DNA from: JADJRH01 sp046351455
GTDB taxonomy: Bacteria > Myxococcota_A > Polyangia > Polyangiales > Polyangiaceae
Direction of reading: 5' to 3'
Length of the DNA stretch: 64,000 nucleotides
NCBI GenBank assembly: GCA_046351455.1
Contig: JAXLYM010000005.1
Coordinates: forward strand, 248,001-312,000
The position numbers and the translations under genes were made by a program. Positions 42,801 through 51,324 of this stretch are shown in pieces. The notes beneath the pieces are model-generated. The model ran no database searches and was not told where the DNA came from. It saw only the letters and a program-made list of their open reading frames with translations. Positions within the stretch are counted from its first letter, which is position 1. Each line of letters starts with the position of its first letter.

Positions 42801-42915
42801 GCCGCCGGCCGGCCGTTGACTGGACATGCGATGCTCGATCGGGAGAGTTCAAAGATGCGGGCCAGGAGTCAAGCGCTCCCACGTGACTGAACGGACCGGT
42901 TCGAGAAGAGTTCAT
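39832..42915 (-). CDS. PAS-domain hybrid sensor histidine kinase with receiver
   Basis: A 1027-residue membrane kinase. The ATG at 42915 gives MNSSRTGPFSHVGALDSWPA; the open frame continues far upstream only as a shadow of the RND pump gene. Order: TM1 (about 57-77), a large periplasmic Cache-like region (to about 345), TM2 (GITGLTALAALCVLLGTVAVW), a PAS domain (about 400-510), a second PAS (about 525-640, VVEQSTEMVAVIDTEGAVQYVNPAFERFTGY), HisKA (His in GGVAHDFNNILAAM), HATPase (NLSVNARDAM, DTGTGMD, GTGLGLATTYG) and a C-terminal receiver (LLFTDMVMPGGMSG). It is divergent from the RND efflux genes, which it could control through an unlinked regulator. The stimulus is unknown. Confidence 0.93.
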   Translation of the reverse strand: MNSSRTGPFSHVGALDSWPASLNSPDRASHVQSTAGRRPPPRGPRSSPARGARTFPLRFWAPALGFIGLITVVGMGVYRHESAEAQHVAEEELGSVSRLKVEQIDGWLGERRGDVEIARTHPILRRLLADPVDIEARGQATHYFELLRHLYGYAEIALFDADARPVLVLPAGGLEGRPCVNTHAAETLKSPKVTFTDLHRTAPDGPLRIALGGSVEAEGATTSAVVGAVLLTIDPDRFLFPLLQRWPVPSDTAEAVLVRRDGDDVIALSPLRFRPNAVLELRVPLTRLDVPAVRAVVLGQRGALMGMDYRGEPVLSVATAVPDTPWIVLAKMDQNEVRQSVRDEGIAITGLTALAALCVLLGTVAVWRQHTLRLTRRAMDSQAAAESQLRRSEAQLSDALRLANAANWEYDVERDEFTFNDNFYSLLHTTADAVGGYTLSSSEYARRFCHPEDAPLVGKEVEAAIRSEEPSHESHVEHRILYADGGVGYVSVKIIAIKDEQGRTVRTRGVNQDITERRNAEREMSQLATVVEQSTEMVAVIDTEGAVQYVNPAFERFTGYARHEIVGRAAREIWPDINQPEVREEMRRSVREGNVWHGHFVNARKDGSQFDEEAVISPVRDASGRITNFVIVSHDISLRLEMERHLREAQKLDGIGHLAGGVAHDFNNILAAMIMQIGVLFDEGPLAPEVAEGLREIETFANRAAALTRQLLLFSRKSVIQKAPLDLNETLKNLLRMLLRILGEDITVKTDLTARLPLVQADPGMMEQVIMNLSVNARDAMEGGGELRFGTRTVVYSEDDVRADPRRRTGTFVCLEVTDTGTGMDETTMARIFEPFFTTKGVGRGTGLGLATTYGIVAQHGGFIDVESRVGEGSTFRVYLPAREEGPSESAAPASVARPIERGSEAILLVEDDASVRRTLENLLTHAGYRVTTASSGAEALVTWDHCSGQFDLLFTDMVMPGGMSGLDLARKLRAGRPDLPVVVTSGYSADLVTQGDLGALGIVFLKKPSRPADIAAAVRKCLSRAA

Positions 42916-43122
42916 AACACCTGGTATTCTATCTCGGGTCCGGCGCACCGGCGGCCCTCCGCGGGGGCGGATCGGTACAACATTTGTCGAGGACGCGGGG
43001 CCCTGTCCGCGGGCGGCGCGGGCGGCTGCGGCGAATCGCCCCACGTGGCTGTTACGATTCGTTAGGGTCAAAGAAACGGTTGGACTCCCGGCGCATTTTC
43101 CCCCAGAAAGGCGGCCTGCGAC

Positions 43123-46100
43123 ATGTGGATTGTTCGGCTGGCGCTGAGACGACCGTACACGTTCATCGTGATGTCGATGCTCATCGTTTTTTTGGGCATC
43201 TTCACGATCGGGCGGATGCCGACTGACATCTTCCCGGACATCGACATCCCGGTCATCTCGGTCATCTTCAACTACGGCGGCCTCCCGCCGGAGGAGATGG
43301 AGAAGCGCATCGTCGGCAATTTCGAGCGCTTCGTCACGACCACCGTCAACGACATCGAGCACGTCGAGAGTCAGAGTCTGACCGGCATCTCCGTCATCAA
43401 GATCTACTTCCAGCCGGGCGCCCGCATCGAGTCCGCGGTCGCGCAGGTGACGGCCGCGTCGCAGGTGTCGATCCGGCAGATGCCCCCGGGGACGACTCCG
43501 CCCCTCGTGCTGCGGTACTCCGCGTCCAACGTGCCTATCCTGCAGGCCGCGCTGGAGAGCGACTCGCTCAGCGAACAGCAGCTCTTCGACTACGGGGTCA
43601 ACTTCATCCGATCGGATCTGGCCACCATCCAGGGGACGCAGATCCCGTGGCCGTACGGCGGGCGGCAGCGCCAGATCATGGTCGACATCGACCCGGCGAA
43701 GCTCTTCGCGTGGGGCCTGTCTCCGCGCGACGTGAATAGTGCCATCTCCGCGCAGAACGTCATCCTGCCGAGCGGCTCCGCCAAGATGGGAGAGCTGGAG
43801 TATCCGATCGTCATGAACAGCAGCCCCGAGGCGATGGAGGAGCTCGGGAGCCTGCCTGTCAAGACGGTGAACGGCCGGACGATCTACGTGCGGGACGTGG
43901 CCAACATCCGCGACGGCAGCTCTCCGCAGCAGAGCATCGTGCACGTGGCCGGGCACAGGAGCGTGCTCATGACCATCCTGAAGAACGGCAACGCGAGCAC
44001 GCTCGACGTGGTGTCGCGCATCCGCAAGATGCTGCCGTCCACGATGGAGAAGCTGCCGAAGGATCTCCGGGTCTCGCTGCTCTTCGATCAGTCGCTGTTC
44101 GTGCGCGCGGCGGTCGACGGCGTCGTGAAGGAGGCGCTCGGCGCGGCGGGCCTCACGGCGCTGATGATCCTTCTCTTCCTGGGGTCCTGGCGATCGACGC
44201 TCATCGTGGTGATCTCGATCCCTCTGTCGATCCTGGTCAGTATTCTGGCGCTCGCGGCGCTGGGGCAGACGCTCAACGTGATGACGCTCGGCGGGATGTC
44301 GCTGGCCGTCGGGATCCTCGTCGACGACGCCACGGTGGAGATCGAGAACATCCACCGCAACATGGCTCAGAAGAAGCCGATCGTGCGCGCGATCCTCGAC
44401 GGCGCGGGGGAGATCGCGGTGCCGGCGTTCGTGTCGACGCTCTGCATCTGCATCGTGTTCGTGCCGGTCGGCTTCATCACCGGGGCCGCGAAGAGCCTGT
44501 TCGTGCCGCTCGCGATGGCCGTCGTCTTCGCGATGATGACATCGTATCTCCTGTCGCGGACGCTGGTGCCGACGCTCGTGCGGATGCTGCTGGCAAAAGA
44601 GGCCGAGGAGCATGCCAATCCGCACTCGGGTCCTCCGGTAGGGTTCTTTCCGAAGCTGTTCGCCCGGTTCAACGCGGCGTTCGACCGGCTGCGGGATTTC
44701 TACGGGCGGTGGCTCGCGCTCGCGCTCCAGAAGCGGTGGTGGTTCTGCGCGGGGTTCCTCGGATACGTGGTGATCTCGCTCGGGCTCTATCCGATGATCG
44801 GGCGCGACTTCTTCCCGGCGGTGGACGCGGGGCTCATCAAATTGCACGTGCGCGGCGTGCCGGGGACTCGGCTGGAGGAGAGCGAGACGGCGTTCGCGAA
44901 GATCGAGGACACGATCCGCGAGGTGATCCCGCCGTCCGAGATCCGGACGATGCTGGACAACATCGGTATCCCGGCCTCGGGCATCAACCTGTCGCTCAGC
45001 GAGGGCGCGCTCATCTCCTCGGCGGACGGGCAGATCCTGATCGCGCTGGAGGAGCACCACGCGCCGACGGAAGAGTACGTCCGCGAGCTGCGGGACAAGC
45101 TGCACAAAGTGTATCCCGATCTCACGTTCTTCTTCCTCGCGCCGGACATCTCGACGCAGGTGCTCAATTTCGGGCTCCCGGCGCCGATCGACGTGCAGGT
45201 GGTGGGGCCGCCCGGCAAGGACGACGAGACGCTCGGCGTGGCGCGGACGATCGCGGACAGGATGGAGAAGATCCCCGGCGCGGCGGACGTGCACCTCGCG
45301 CAGGTGGTGGCGCGGCCGCAGGTGCGCGTGGACATCAACCGCACGATGGCGGGGCTCTCGGGCCTCACCGAGCGCGACGTGGCGAGCGATCTGCTGGTGT
45401 CGCTGGCTTCGAGCGGGCAAGTGTCGCCGAGCTACTGGCTGGACAAGCGGGGGGTGCAATACCTGGTCGCGGTGCAGACTCCGCAGTACGAGATTGCCAA
45501 TCTGGACGATCTCGGCGCGACGCCCCTCTCGGTGCCGGGGCAGGATCCGCAGCTCCTCGGGAACGTGGCGAGCATGGTGCGCACGACGGGGCCGGCGAAC
45601 GTGACGCACTACAACGCCTCCCGGACGTACGACGTGCAGGCCAACATCGAGTCGACCGATCTCGGCAGCGTGGCGGACGCGGTGAACAAGATCATCGACG
45701 AGATGCGGCCGAACCTGCCCCGCGGCACGCGCGTGACGGTGAAGGGTCAGGTGGAGTCGATGGAGTCCTCGTTCGTGGGGCTCGCGTCGGGGCTCGTGTT
45801 CGCGGTGCTGCTCGTGTACCTGCTGATGGTCGTGAACTTCCAGTCGTGGCTGGATCCGCTCGTGATCTTGATGGCGCTGCCCGGCGCGATCGCGGGCATC
45901 GTGTGGATGCTGTTCGTGACGCACACCACGCTGAGCGTGCCGGCCGAGATGGGAGCGATCATGTGCGTGGGCGTGGCGACGGCGAACAGCATCCTGGTCG
46001 TGACGTTCGCGAACGATCAGCGCAAGCTCGGGAAGGACGCGACGACCGCGGCGCTGGCGGCGGGGATGACGCGGCTCCGCCCGGTGATCATGACGGCCCT

Positions 46101-46293
46101 CGCGATGATGATCGGCATGCTCCCGATGTCGCTGGGCCTCGGTGAAGGCGGCGAGCAGAACGCGCCGCTCGGACGCGCGGTCATCGGCGGGCTCCTCGTC
46201 GCGACCGTGACAACCTTGTTCTTCGTGCCGGTGATGTACTCCATCCTTCGCAAGAAGCCGCCCGTGCACGACGCGCTGACGGAGGATCTGTGA
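43123..46293 (+). CDS. RND-family efflux transporter permease (AcrB-like)
   Basis: A 1056-residue RND permease of normal length. TM1 begins right at the N-terminus (ALRRPYTFIVMSMLIVFLGIF), followed by the porter domain (IFPDIDIPVISVIFNYGGLPPEEMEKRI). TM4 has the proton-relay aspartate pair in GGMSLAVGILVDDATVEIENI. The second half repeats the plan. The protein exports small molecules from the periplasm or outer leaflet using the proton gradient; the substrate cannot be inferred. It overlaps the adaptor gene downstream by 4 bp (GTGA). No outer-membrane TolC-type gene is adjacent, so the channel must be encoded elsewhere. Confidence 0.94.
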   Translation: MWIVRLALRRPYTFIVMSMLIVFLGIFTIGRMPTDIFPDIDIPVISVIFNYGGLPPEEMEKRIVGNFERFVTTTVNDIEHVESQSLTGISVIKIYFQPGARIESAVAQVTAASQVSIRQMPPGTTPPLVLRYSASNVPILQAALESDSLSEQQLFDYGVNFIRSDLATIQGTQIPWPYGGRQRQIMVDIDPAKLFAWGLSPRDVNSAISAQNVILPSGSAKMGELEYPIVMNSSPEAMEELGSLPVKTVNGRTIYVRDVANIRDGSSPQQSIVHVAGHRSVLMTILKNGNASTLDVVSRIRKMLPSTMEKLPKDLRVSLLFDQSLFVRAAVDGVVKEALGAAGLTALMILLFLGSWRSTLIVVISIPLSILVSILALAALGQTLNVMTLGGMSLAVGILVDDATVEIENIHRNMAQKKPIVRAILDGAGEIAVPAFVSTLCICIVFVPVGFITGAAKSLFVPLAMAVVFAMMTSYLLSRTLVPTLVRMLLAKEAEEHANPHSGPPVGFFPKLFARFNAAFDRLRDFYGRWLALALQKRWWFCAGFLGYVVISLGLYPMIGRDFFPAVDAGLIKLHVRGVPGTRLEESETAFAKIEDTIREVIPPSEIRTMLDNIGIPASGINLSLSEGALISSADGQILIALEEHHAPTEEYVRELRDKLHKVYPDLTFFFLAPDISTQVLNFGLPAPIDVQVVGPPGKDDETLGVARTIADRMEKIPGAADVHLAQVVARPQVRVDINRTMAGLSGLTERDVASDLLVSLASSGQVSPSYWLDKRGVQYLVAVQTPQYEIANLDDLGATPLSVPGQDPQLLGNVASMVRTTGPANVTHYNASRTYDVQANIESTDLGSVADAVNKIIDEMRPNLPRGTRVTVKGQVESMESSFVGLASGLVFAVLLVYLLMVVNFQSWLDPLVILMALPGAIAGIVWMLFVTHTTLSVPAEMGAIMCVGVATANSILVVTFANDQRKLGKDATTAALAAGMTRLRPVIMTALAMMIGMLPMSLGLGEGGEQNAPLGRAVIGGLLVATVTTLFFVPVMYSILRKKPPVHDALTEDL

Positions 46294-47690
46294 GCACGTC
46301 GCACACTCCCCTGCCCTCGGACAGCGGGGCTCCTCACGCCGGCGGTCCCTCGACTGGCAATTTGCAGACTGGCAATCTGCAGACTGGCAATCTGCAGACG
46401 GGGCCTCATGGTGAGTCGGGGCCGCACGGGGATCTCGGCTTCGATTTGCCGCCGCCCGCGGCGGTGTCGCGAGCGCGCGTGGTGGCGCTCGGCGGGATCA
46501 TCCTCGTGCTGCTCGTGATCGTGTTTCTGGGGGCTTATTTGCCTCGTCGGAAGGCGCGGGCGGCGCTGGAGGAGAGCGCGCGGTCCGGCGACACGGGCCC
46601 TGTGCGCGTGGAGGTGGTGACGCCGAAGGTGCTGGGATCGGACCGGCCTCTGACGTTGCCCGGCAGCGTGAGCCCGCTGGAAGAGACGACGATTTACCCG
46701 CGCGCGAACGGGTACGTGCGAAAATGGCTCGTCGACATCGGCGACAAGGTGACCGAGGGTCAGCTCCTCGCGGAGATCGACATTCCGGAGAACGTGCAGG
46801 AGCGGGCGCAGGCGCGGGCGCAGCTCGCTCAGGCGCGGGCGCAGCTGGAGCAGGCGCGGGCCAACCGTGATTTCTCGGCGAGCACGCTGAAGCGGTACGA
46901 GACGCTCACGACCGCGGGCGTGGCGTCGCAGCAGGACCTGGAGCAGAAGCGCGGACAGGCCAAGGTGGACGAGGCCAACATCGGAGTCGCGGAGGCGGCC
47001 GTGCGCGCGCAGACTGCCAATCTGGACAGGCTGCAAGAGGTGGCGCAGTTCGCGAAGATCACGGCGCCGTTCGCGGGGACGATCACGGCGCGGTGGGCGC
47101 AGCGGGGCATGCTCGTGTCGGCCGGCACGGCGAACCCGCTGTTCAAGCTGGCGGCGACGGATCCGGTGCGCGTGATGGTGGCGGTGCCGCAGAACGTGGC
47201 GCCGGGCGTGGCAGTGGGGCTCGGCGCGAAGGTGACAGTGCGGGAGTATCCGACGAAGCCTTTCGACGGGACGGTCGCGCGGACGGCGGGGGCGCTGGAT
47301 CCGGTGACGCGAACGATGATGACCGAGGTGCGGGTGCCGAACCCCGATGGGAAGCTGCTCACTGGCATGTACGCGGACGTCGGGCTGTCCTTGTCGGTGG
47401 CGCGGAAGGTGGTGGAGATCCCTTCGACGGCGCTGTTCAATGACTCGAAGGGGCTGCGCGTCGCGGTGGTGGACGGGCAGAATCGGCTTCATTTCGTGGG
47501 GATCACGATTGATCGGGACACGGGGCCGACGTTGCAGATCGCGACCGGGCTGGACGGGAGTGAGCGGGTCGTGAAGCTGGCCAATGTGGAGCTGACGGAA
47601 GGGGCGCCGGTGGAGGCGTTCGTGGCGCCGCCGCCTTCCGCGAGCGCCTCTGCGGGGCCGGCGCCTTCGGCGAGCGCTTCCGCAAAGTGA
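46290..47690 (+). CDS. RND efflux periplasmic adaptor (membrane fusion protein, HlyD-like)
   Basis: A 466-residue adaptor starting at a GTG that overlaps the permease stop. An unusual cytoplasmic N-terminal tail of about 60 residues contains three TGNLQ repeats. It is followed by a single membrane anchor (about 64-85, VVALGGIILVLLVIVFLGAYL). Next are the barrel-sandwich/lipoyl half-motif (TTIYPRANGYVRKWLVDIGDKVTEGQLLAEID), an alpha-helical hairpin rich in AQARAQLEQARA, the second lipoyl half (KITAPFAGTITARWAQRGMLVSAG), beta-barrel and membrane-proximal domains, and an Ala/Ser/Pro tail. It links the RND pump to an outer-membrane channel. Confidence 0.92.
   Translation: MSTSHTPLPSDSGAPHAGGPSTGNLQTGNLQTGNLQTGPHGESGPHGDLGFDLPPPAAVSRARVVALGGIILVLLVIVFLGAYLPRRKARAALEESARSGDTGPVRVEVVTPKVLGSDRPLTLPGSVSPLEETTIYPRANGYVRKWLVDIGDKVTEGQLLAEIDIPENVQERAQARAQLAQARAQLEQARANRDFSASTLKRYETLTTAGVASQQDLEQKRGQAKVDEANIGVAEAAVRAQTANLDRLQEVAQFAKITAPFAGTITARWAQRGMLVSAGTANPLFKLAATDPVRVMVAVPQNVAPGVAVGLGAKVTVREYPTKPFDGTVARTAGALDPVTRTMMTEVRVPNPDGKLLTGMYADVGLSLSVARKVVEIPSTALFNDSKGLRVAVVDGQNRLHFVGITIDRDTGPTLQIATGLDGSERVVKLANVELTEGAPVEAFVAPPPSASASAGPAPSASASAK
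46352..46396 (+). repeat. 15-bp tandem repeat (three copies)
   Basis: The unit GACTGGCAATCTGCA occurs three times (46352-46366 with one T/C difference, 46367-46381, 46382-46396). It codes for repeated TGNLQ residues in the adaptor's cytoplasmic tail. Each unit begins with GACTGGCA, a word that recurs elsewhere in the window. Confidence 0.9.
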
Positions 47691-47909
47691 GGAGTTGAAG
47701 AAGAGAGAGAGGGCGTGGGGGTGCAGCTGGAGCGACGCGAGCCTGCGGCGGACCGCGCACGTGCTCGCGTCCTGCTCCGCTGCGGAACTCGCTCCACCGG
47801 CGCTCAACTTCGTTCGCGCCTACGTTCGCTCAGACAGGTCCTCGCTACGCAGGCCGCTCCGCTCGCGCGCGGTCCACCTCCGGCTCGCTCGCTACAGTGT
47901 ACGCAGGGG

Positions 47910-48362
47910 TCACGGAGAGAGAAGAAGGGCCATTGCTTTGGTCGCGGCGGGATCGATGGAGGCGCGGACTTCGGGGGTCATCTCCAACGTGCGGCCGTCG
48001 GGGGGGCGGATCGTGATTCCGAGGATGCGGAGTCGGCCCGTGGCGCCGAGGGAACGGGCGATTCCCAGGGCCGCGGCGACCGTGAGCATGTGGGAAGAGA
48101 CCGGCACCATCGCTTCGGGGGCGCGCAGGTCGTCTTCCGTCAGGAGTACGATGTCGCCGGGAGCGCCTCTTCCCACGACGGCGTCGATCAACAGGATGTC
48201 TGGATGCGATTCGAGATGGGGAATTAGCGAGGCCGTGTCGGTGGCGCGGATCGCGGGGATTCCCTTCGAAAGAAGGTGATCCGCGACGGCGAGGCCGACT
48301 TGGTCGTCTCCGCCCAGCGGGCGGCCGAGGCCGATCACGAGCGGGGGGACAGGCGTGCTCAC
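47910..48362 (-). CDS. [NiFe] hydrogenase maturation endopeptidase (HoxW/HycI-type)
   Basis: A 150-residue protease with a GTG start. It has the family N-terminus VIGLGRPLGGDDQVGLAVADHL (nickel-sensing Asp in GDD), ILLIDAVVGRGAPGDIVLL (second acidic ligand) and SSHMLTVAAALGIA (conserved His). It clips the short C-terminal peptide from the hydrogenase large subunit after nickel insertion. It is the last gene of the hydrogenase operon, 10 bp after the large-subunit gene, which ends in a matching cleavable tail. About 220 bp between it and the adaptor gene on the other strand hold nothing recognisable. Confidence 0.9.
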   Translation of the reverse strand: MSTPVPPLVIGLGRPLGGDDQVGLAVADHLLSKGIPAIRATDTASLIPHLESHPDILLIDAVVGRGAPGDIVLLTEDDLRAPEAMVPVSSHMLTVAAALGIARSLGATGRLRILGITIRPPDGRTLEMTPEVRASIDPAATKAMALLLSP

Positions 48363-48372
48363 GCGGTGGAGC

Positions 48373-49659
48373 TTATTCGCGTTCGATGCGGAGATCGATG
48401 AAATGGGTCGCGCAGGAGATGCACGGGTCGTAGTTGCGGACGGCCTGCTCGGCGCGCTTCCGGGCGTCGTTCTTGGGGAGGTCCGCGAGCATCTTGCCCA
48501 TGCGATAAAGGTCCTCCTCGATCACGCGCTGGTTCTGCGACGTGGGGGGGACGATCTTGGCGTCTTCGATCGAGCCGTCGTCGTGCAGCTTGTAGCGGTG
48601 GTACAGGATGCCGCGGGGGGCCTCGGTGGCTGCGAAGCCCGTTCCCACGCGCCACACCGGCGGGACGAAGGAGCGCGCCGGCTGGACGTACGACTCGATG
48701 ACTCGAATGGCCTCGTCCAGGGCGAACACCGTCTCCACCGCGCGCGCGAGCAGGCTCTTGAAGGGGTTCTTGCAGCTCGGGTCGATGCCGGCGCGCTTCG
48801 CGGCCTCCAGCGCGATCGGAGGGAGCCTGTCGAAGTTGAGGGCGATGCGGGCCAGCGGGCCGCAGAACATCGTCTTTCCTCGCTGCGTCGTGTGGAGCGC
48901 GTGCGAGCGCTGCTCGTGCGACTCGGCGAAATAGGCGTCGTATTCCGAGACCGGGATGTCGAGGCCCTCATTCGTGACGACGCGACCCTCGTTGAAGGGG
49001 TATTCGGTGGGGTGGCGCAGGGCGACGTAGAGGTAGTCGTTGCGAACATCCGGGTACGAGAAACCACCTACCCAGTCGGCGAGCTCCATCGCGGCGCTGC
49101 GCGACCACATCAGCTCGGGTAACAAGGCCTCCAGCTCTTCTTTGCGCGGGGCCCGGTAGAAGCCGCCGATCCGCACGTTGATGGGGTGAATTTCGCGGCC
49201 GCCGAGCGTGCTGACGATGGCGTTGCCGGCCTTCTTGATGCGGAGCGCCGCCTTCACGCGCTCGGGGTGCAGCTTCGCCAGCTCGGCGACGTCCGGCACG
49301 TCCAGGAAATCCGGGGCGTGCAGCATCACCATGTGGAGGACGTGGCTCTCGATCCACTCGCCGCAATAAAGGAGCCTGCGGAGGGCGCGGATCTCGGGGT
49401 CGATCACGAGGCCGAGCGCGTCCTCGATCGCGTGGCACGAGGACATCTGGTAGGCGACGGGGCAAATGCCGCAGATGCGAGCGGTGATGTCCGGCGCTTC
49501 GGTGCAGGCGCGGCCGCGCAACATGGCCTCGAAGAGGCGCGGCGGCTCGAAGATCTTGAACTCCACGCCGACGACGTCCTCGCCTTTGAGGCGGACGACG
49601 AGCGACGCTTCTCCCTCGACGCGCGCCATGTACGCGACTTCGATCGTGCGGGCGCTCAT
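48373..49659 (-). CDS. hydA: Group 3 (3b-like) [NiFe] hydrogenase large, catalytic subunit
   Basis: A 428-residue large subunit. The four nickel-iron ligands are present: C63 and C66 in RICGIC, and C413 and C416 in DPCISCATHF. A nine-residue C-terminal extension after His419 is the expected substrate of the adjacent protease. The starting ATG overlaps the small-subunit stop as ATGA. Length and partners (FAD/NAD-binding gamma, [4Fe-4S] beta) place it with cytoplasmic bidirectional NAD(P)-linked group 3b enzymes (sulfhydrogenase type), which oxidise NADPH or NADH with H+ reduction or the reverse. The hyp nickel-insertion genes are not in the window. Confidence 0.93.
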   Translation of the reverse strand: MSARTIEVAYMARVEGEASLVVRLKGEDVVGVEFKIFEPPRLFEAMLRGRACTEAPDITARICGICPVAYQMSSCHAIEDALGLVIDPEIRALRRLLYCGEWIESHVLHMVMLHAPDFLDVPDVAELAKLHPERVKAALRIKKAGNAIVSTLGGREIHPINVRIGGFYRAPRKEELEALLPELMWSRSAAMELADWVGGFSYPDVRNDYLYVALRHPTEYPFNEGRVVTNEGLDIPVSEYDAYFAESHEQRSHALHTTQRGKTMFCGPLARIALNFDRLPPIALEAAKRAGIDPSCKNPFKSLLARAVETVFALDEAIRVIESYVQPARSFVPPVWRVGTGFAATEAPRGILYHRYKLHDDGSIEDAKIVPPTSQNQRVIEEDLYRMGKMLADLPKNDARKRAEQAVRNYDPCISCATHFIDLRIERE

Positions 49660-50462
49660 TGGGGCTTCTCCTCGGGGGCGCGGGGGCTCTCGACGCCGTG
49701 CGCGTGGCCCTCGGCGCGGAAGGCCGGCGCGTTCGCGTTGAACGTCATGAAGAGGCGGCCCACCTCGTTCGCGTGGACGCCCTGCGCCAGGAATCGGCGC
49801 GCGAGAGGGGCCGTCTGCGGCGCGTCGCTCGGGCCGAAGCAACCGTAACAGCCGCGCGCATAGCCCGGACACAAGGCACCACACCCCGCGTGCGTCACCG
49901 GGCCGAGGCACGGAGTCCCGTGCGCGACGAGGACGCAGACATGGCCCTTGATCTTGCACTCCACGCAGACCGCGGAGGACGAGAGCAGCGGCGTGCGGCC
50001 CTGGACGAGGGCGATCAGGACCTCCAAAAGCTGCTGTTTGTTGATGGGGCAGCCGCGCAGCTCGAAGTCGACCGGGACGTGGTCCGCGATGGGGGTCGAC
50101 GTCTCCAGCGCCTTGATGTAATCGGGGCGCGCGTAGACGACGCGGAGCATGTCCGGGTAATTGCGGAAGTTGCGGAGTGCCTGTATTCCACCGCTCGTGG
50201 CGCAGGCGCCGATGGTCACGAGCTTCTTCGACTGCTCGCGGATGGTGTGCAGTCGCTCGGCGTCATGGGCCGTGGTGACGGAGCCCTCGACGATGGAGAC
50301 GTCGTACGGGCCCTTCTTCATGACGCTCGTCGCCTCGGGGAAATAGGCGATTTCCACGGCGTCGGCCACGGCGAGCAGTTCGTCCTCGCAGTCGAGGAGC
50401 GAGAGCTGGCAGCCGTCGCACGAGGCGAGCTTCCACACGGCGATCTTGAGGCGGCGACCCAC
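49656..50462 (-). CDS. hydD: Group 3b-like [NiFe] hydrogenase small, iron-sulfur subunit
   Basis: A 268-residue small subunit with a GTG start. The proximal-cluster motif is WKLASCDGCQLSLLDCE (C15, C18). Further cysteines lie in TIGACATSGGIQ, ELRGCPI, CVECKIKGHVCV, TPCLGPVTHAGCGALCPGYARGCYGC, enough for three [4Fe-4S] clusters. There is no Tat signal, so the enzyme is cytoplasmic. It passes electrons between the NiFe site and the FAD-bearing gamma subunit. It starts 1 bp after the gamma subunit stop and overlaps the large-subunit start. Confidence 0.92.
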   Translation of the reverse strand: MGRRLKIAVWKLASCDGCQLSLLDCEDELLAVADAVEIAYFPEATSVMKKGPYDVSIVEGSVTTAHDAERLHTIREQSKKLVTIGACATSGGIQALRNFRNYPDMLRVVYARPDYIKALETSTPIADHVPVDFELRGCPINKQQLLEVLIALVQGRTPLLSSSAVCVECKIKGHVCVLVAHGTPCLGPVTHAGCGALCPGYARGCYGCFGPSDAPQTAPLARRFLAQGVHANEVGRLFMTFNANAPAFRAEGHAHGVESPRAPEEKPQ

Positions 50463-50463
50463 G

Positions 50464-51324
50464 TCACACCTCCCGCACGGTCATGAGCCGCGCGATCCGG
50501 TCGTACCGCATCACCGGGCCGTCCTTGCACACGAAGGTGGGGCCGAACTGGCAATGTCCGCAGAGGCCGATTCCGCACTTCATGCTGCGCTCCATGGAGA
50601 GCCAGATGCTCTCGGGATTGACGCCCTTCGCGAGCAGCGCGCGCGCCGAGAAGCGCATCATGATCTCGGGGCCGCACACGAGCGCCGCGGTCCTCTCCGG
50701 GTCCAGCGGGACGTGGTCGAGCAGGGCCGGGACGACGCCGACGTGGCTGCGAAAATCGGTGCCGGCGCGGTCCACCGTGACCTCCACCTCGCAGTCGAAG
50801 CGGCCGCGCCACCTGGACAGCTCCTCTCGAAACAGGATGTCTGCCGGCGTGCGCGCGCCGTAGAGCAGGGTGACGTGGCCGTACGCCGAGCGATTGGCCA
50901 GGATGTGGAGGATCGCGGGGCGCAGCGGCGCCAGGCCGAGGCCACCCGCGATGATCACCACGTCCCGTCCGCGGATGTCCTCGACCGGCCACGCGGTGCC
51001 GAAGGGGCCGCGAACGCCGAGGACCGCGCCGCGCTTGAGATCGCAGAACACCCGCGTCACCACGCCGACCGCGCGCACCGTGTGGACGAGCACGCCCGGA
51101 GTCGCGGGATCTCCGCTGATCGAGATGGGCACCTCCCCGGCGCCGAACACGTACGTCATGTTGAACTGGCCGGGGAGGAACCGGAACCCGCCGCCGTCGT
51201 CCGCGTCGAGCTCGAAGGTCCACGTGTCGCCGAGCTCCCGATAGGCCCTCTTCACGCGCATCATGCGCGGGACCATCGAGCCCGTGACAGGCACGTGCGG
51301 GAGCGGCAGGGAGCGTTCACTCAT
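50464..51324 (-). CDS. hydG: Hydrogenase FAD/NAD(P)-binding, [2Fe-2S] gamma subunit
   Basis: A 286-residue ferredoxin-NADP-reductase-fold protein related to dihydroorotate dehydrogenase electron-transfer subunits. Features are FRFLPGQFNMTYVFGAGEVPISISG (FAD site), VIIAGGLGLAPLRPAI (NAD(P) loop) and ALVCGPEIMMRF. A C-terminal [2Fe-2S] cluster has cysteines 250, 255, 258 and 266 (CGIGLCGHCQFGPTFVC). It connects the hydrogenase to the nicotinamide pool. Its start overlaps the end of the cyclic-nucleotide-binding-fold gene by 8 bp. Confidence 0.92.
   Translation of the reverse strand: MSERSLPLPHVPVTGSMVPRMMRVKRAYRELGDTWTFELDADDGGGFRFLPGQFNMTYVFGAGEVPISISGDPATPGVLVHTVRAVGVVTRVFCDLKRGAVLGVRGPFGTAWPVEDIRGRDVVIIAGGLGLAPLRPAILHILANRSAYGHVTLLYGARTPADILFREELSRWRGRFDCEVEVTVDRAGTDFRSHVGVVPALLDHVPLDPERTAALVCGPEIMMRFSARALLAKGVNPESIWLSMERSMKCGIGLCGHCQFGPTFVCKDGPVMRYDRIARLMTVREV

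Noticed and set aside
39832..46269. Minus-strand open frame running through the RND permease gene into the PAS kinase
   Set aside because: Only the part from 42915 downwards encodes recognisable kinase domains; the rest mirrors the RND gene on the opposite strand.
47691..47909. Possible small gene between the RND adaptor and the hydrogenase protease
   Set aside because: Open frames here are low-complexity Arg/Ala-rich, lack ribosome-binding sites and show no domain.
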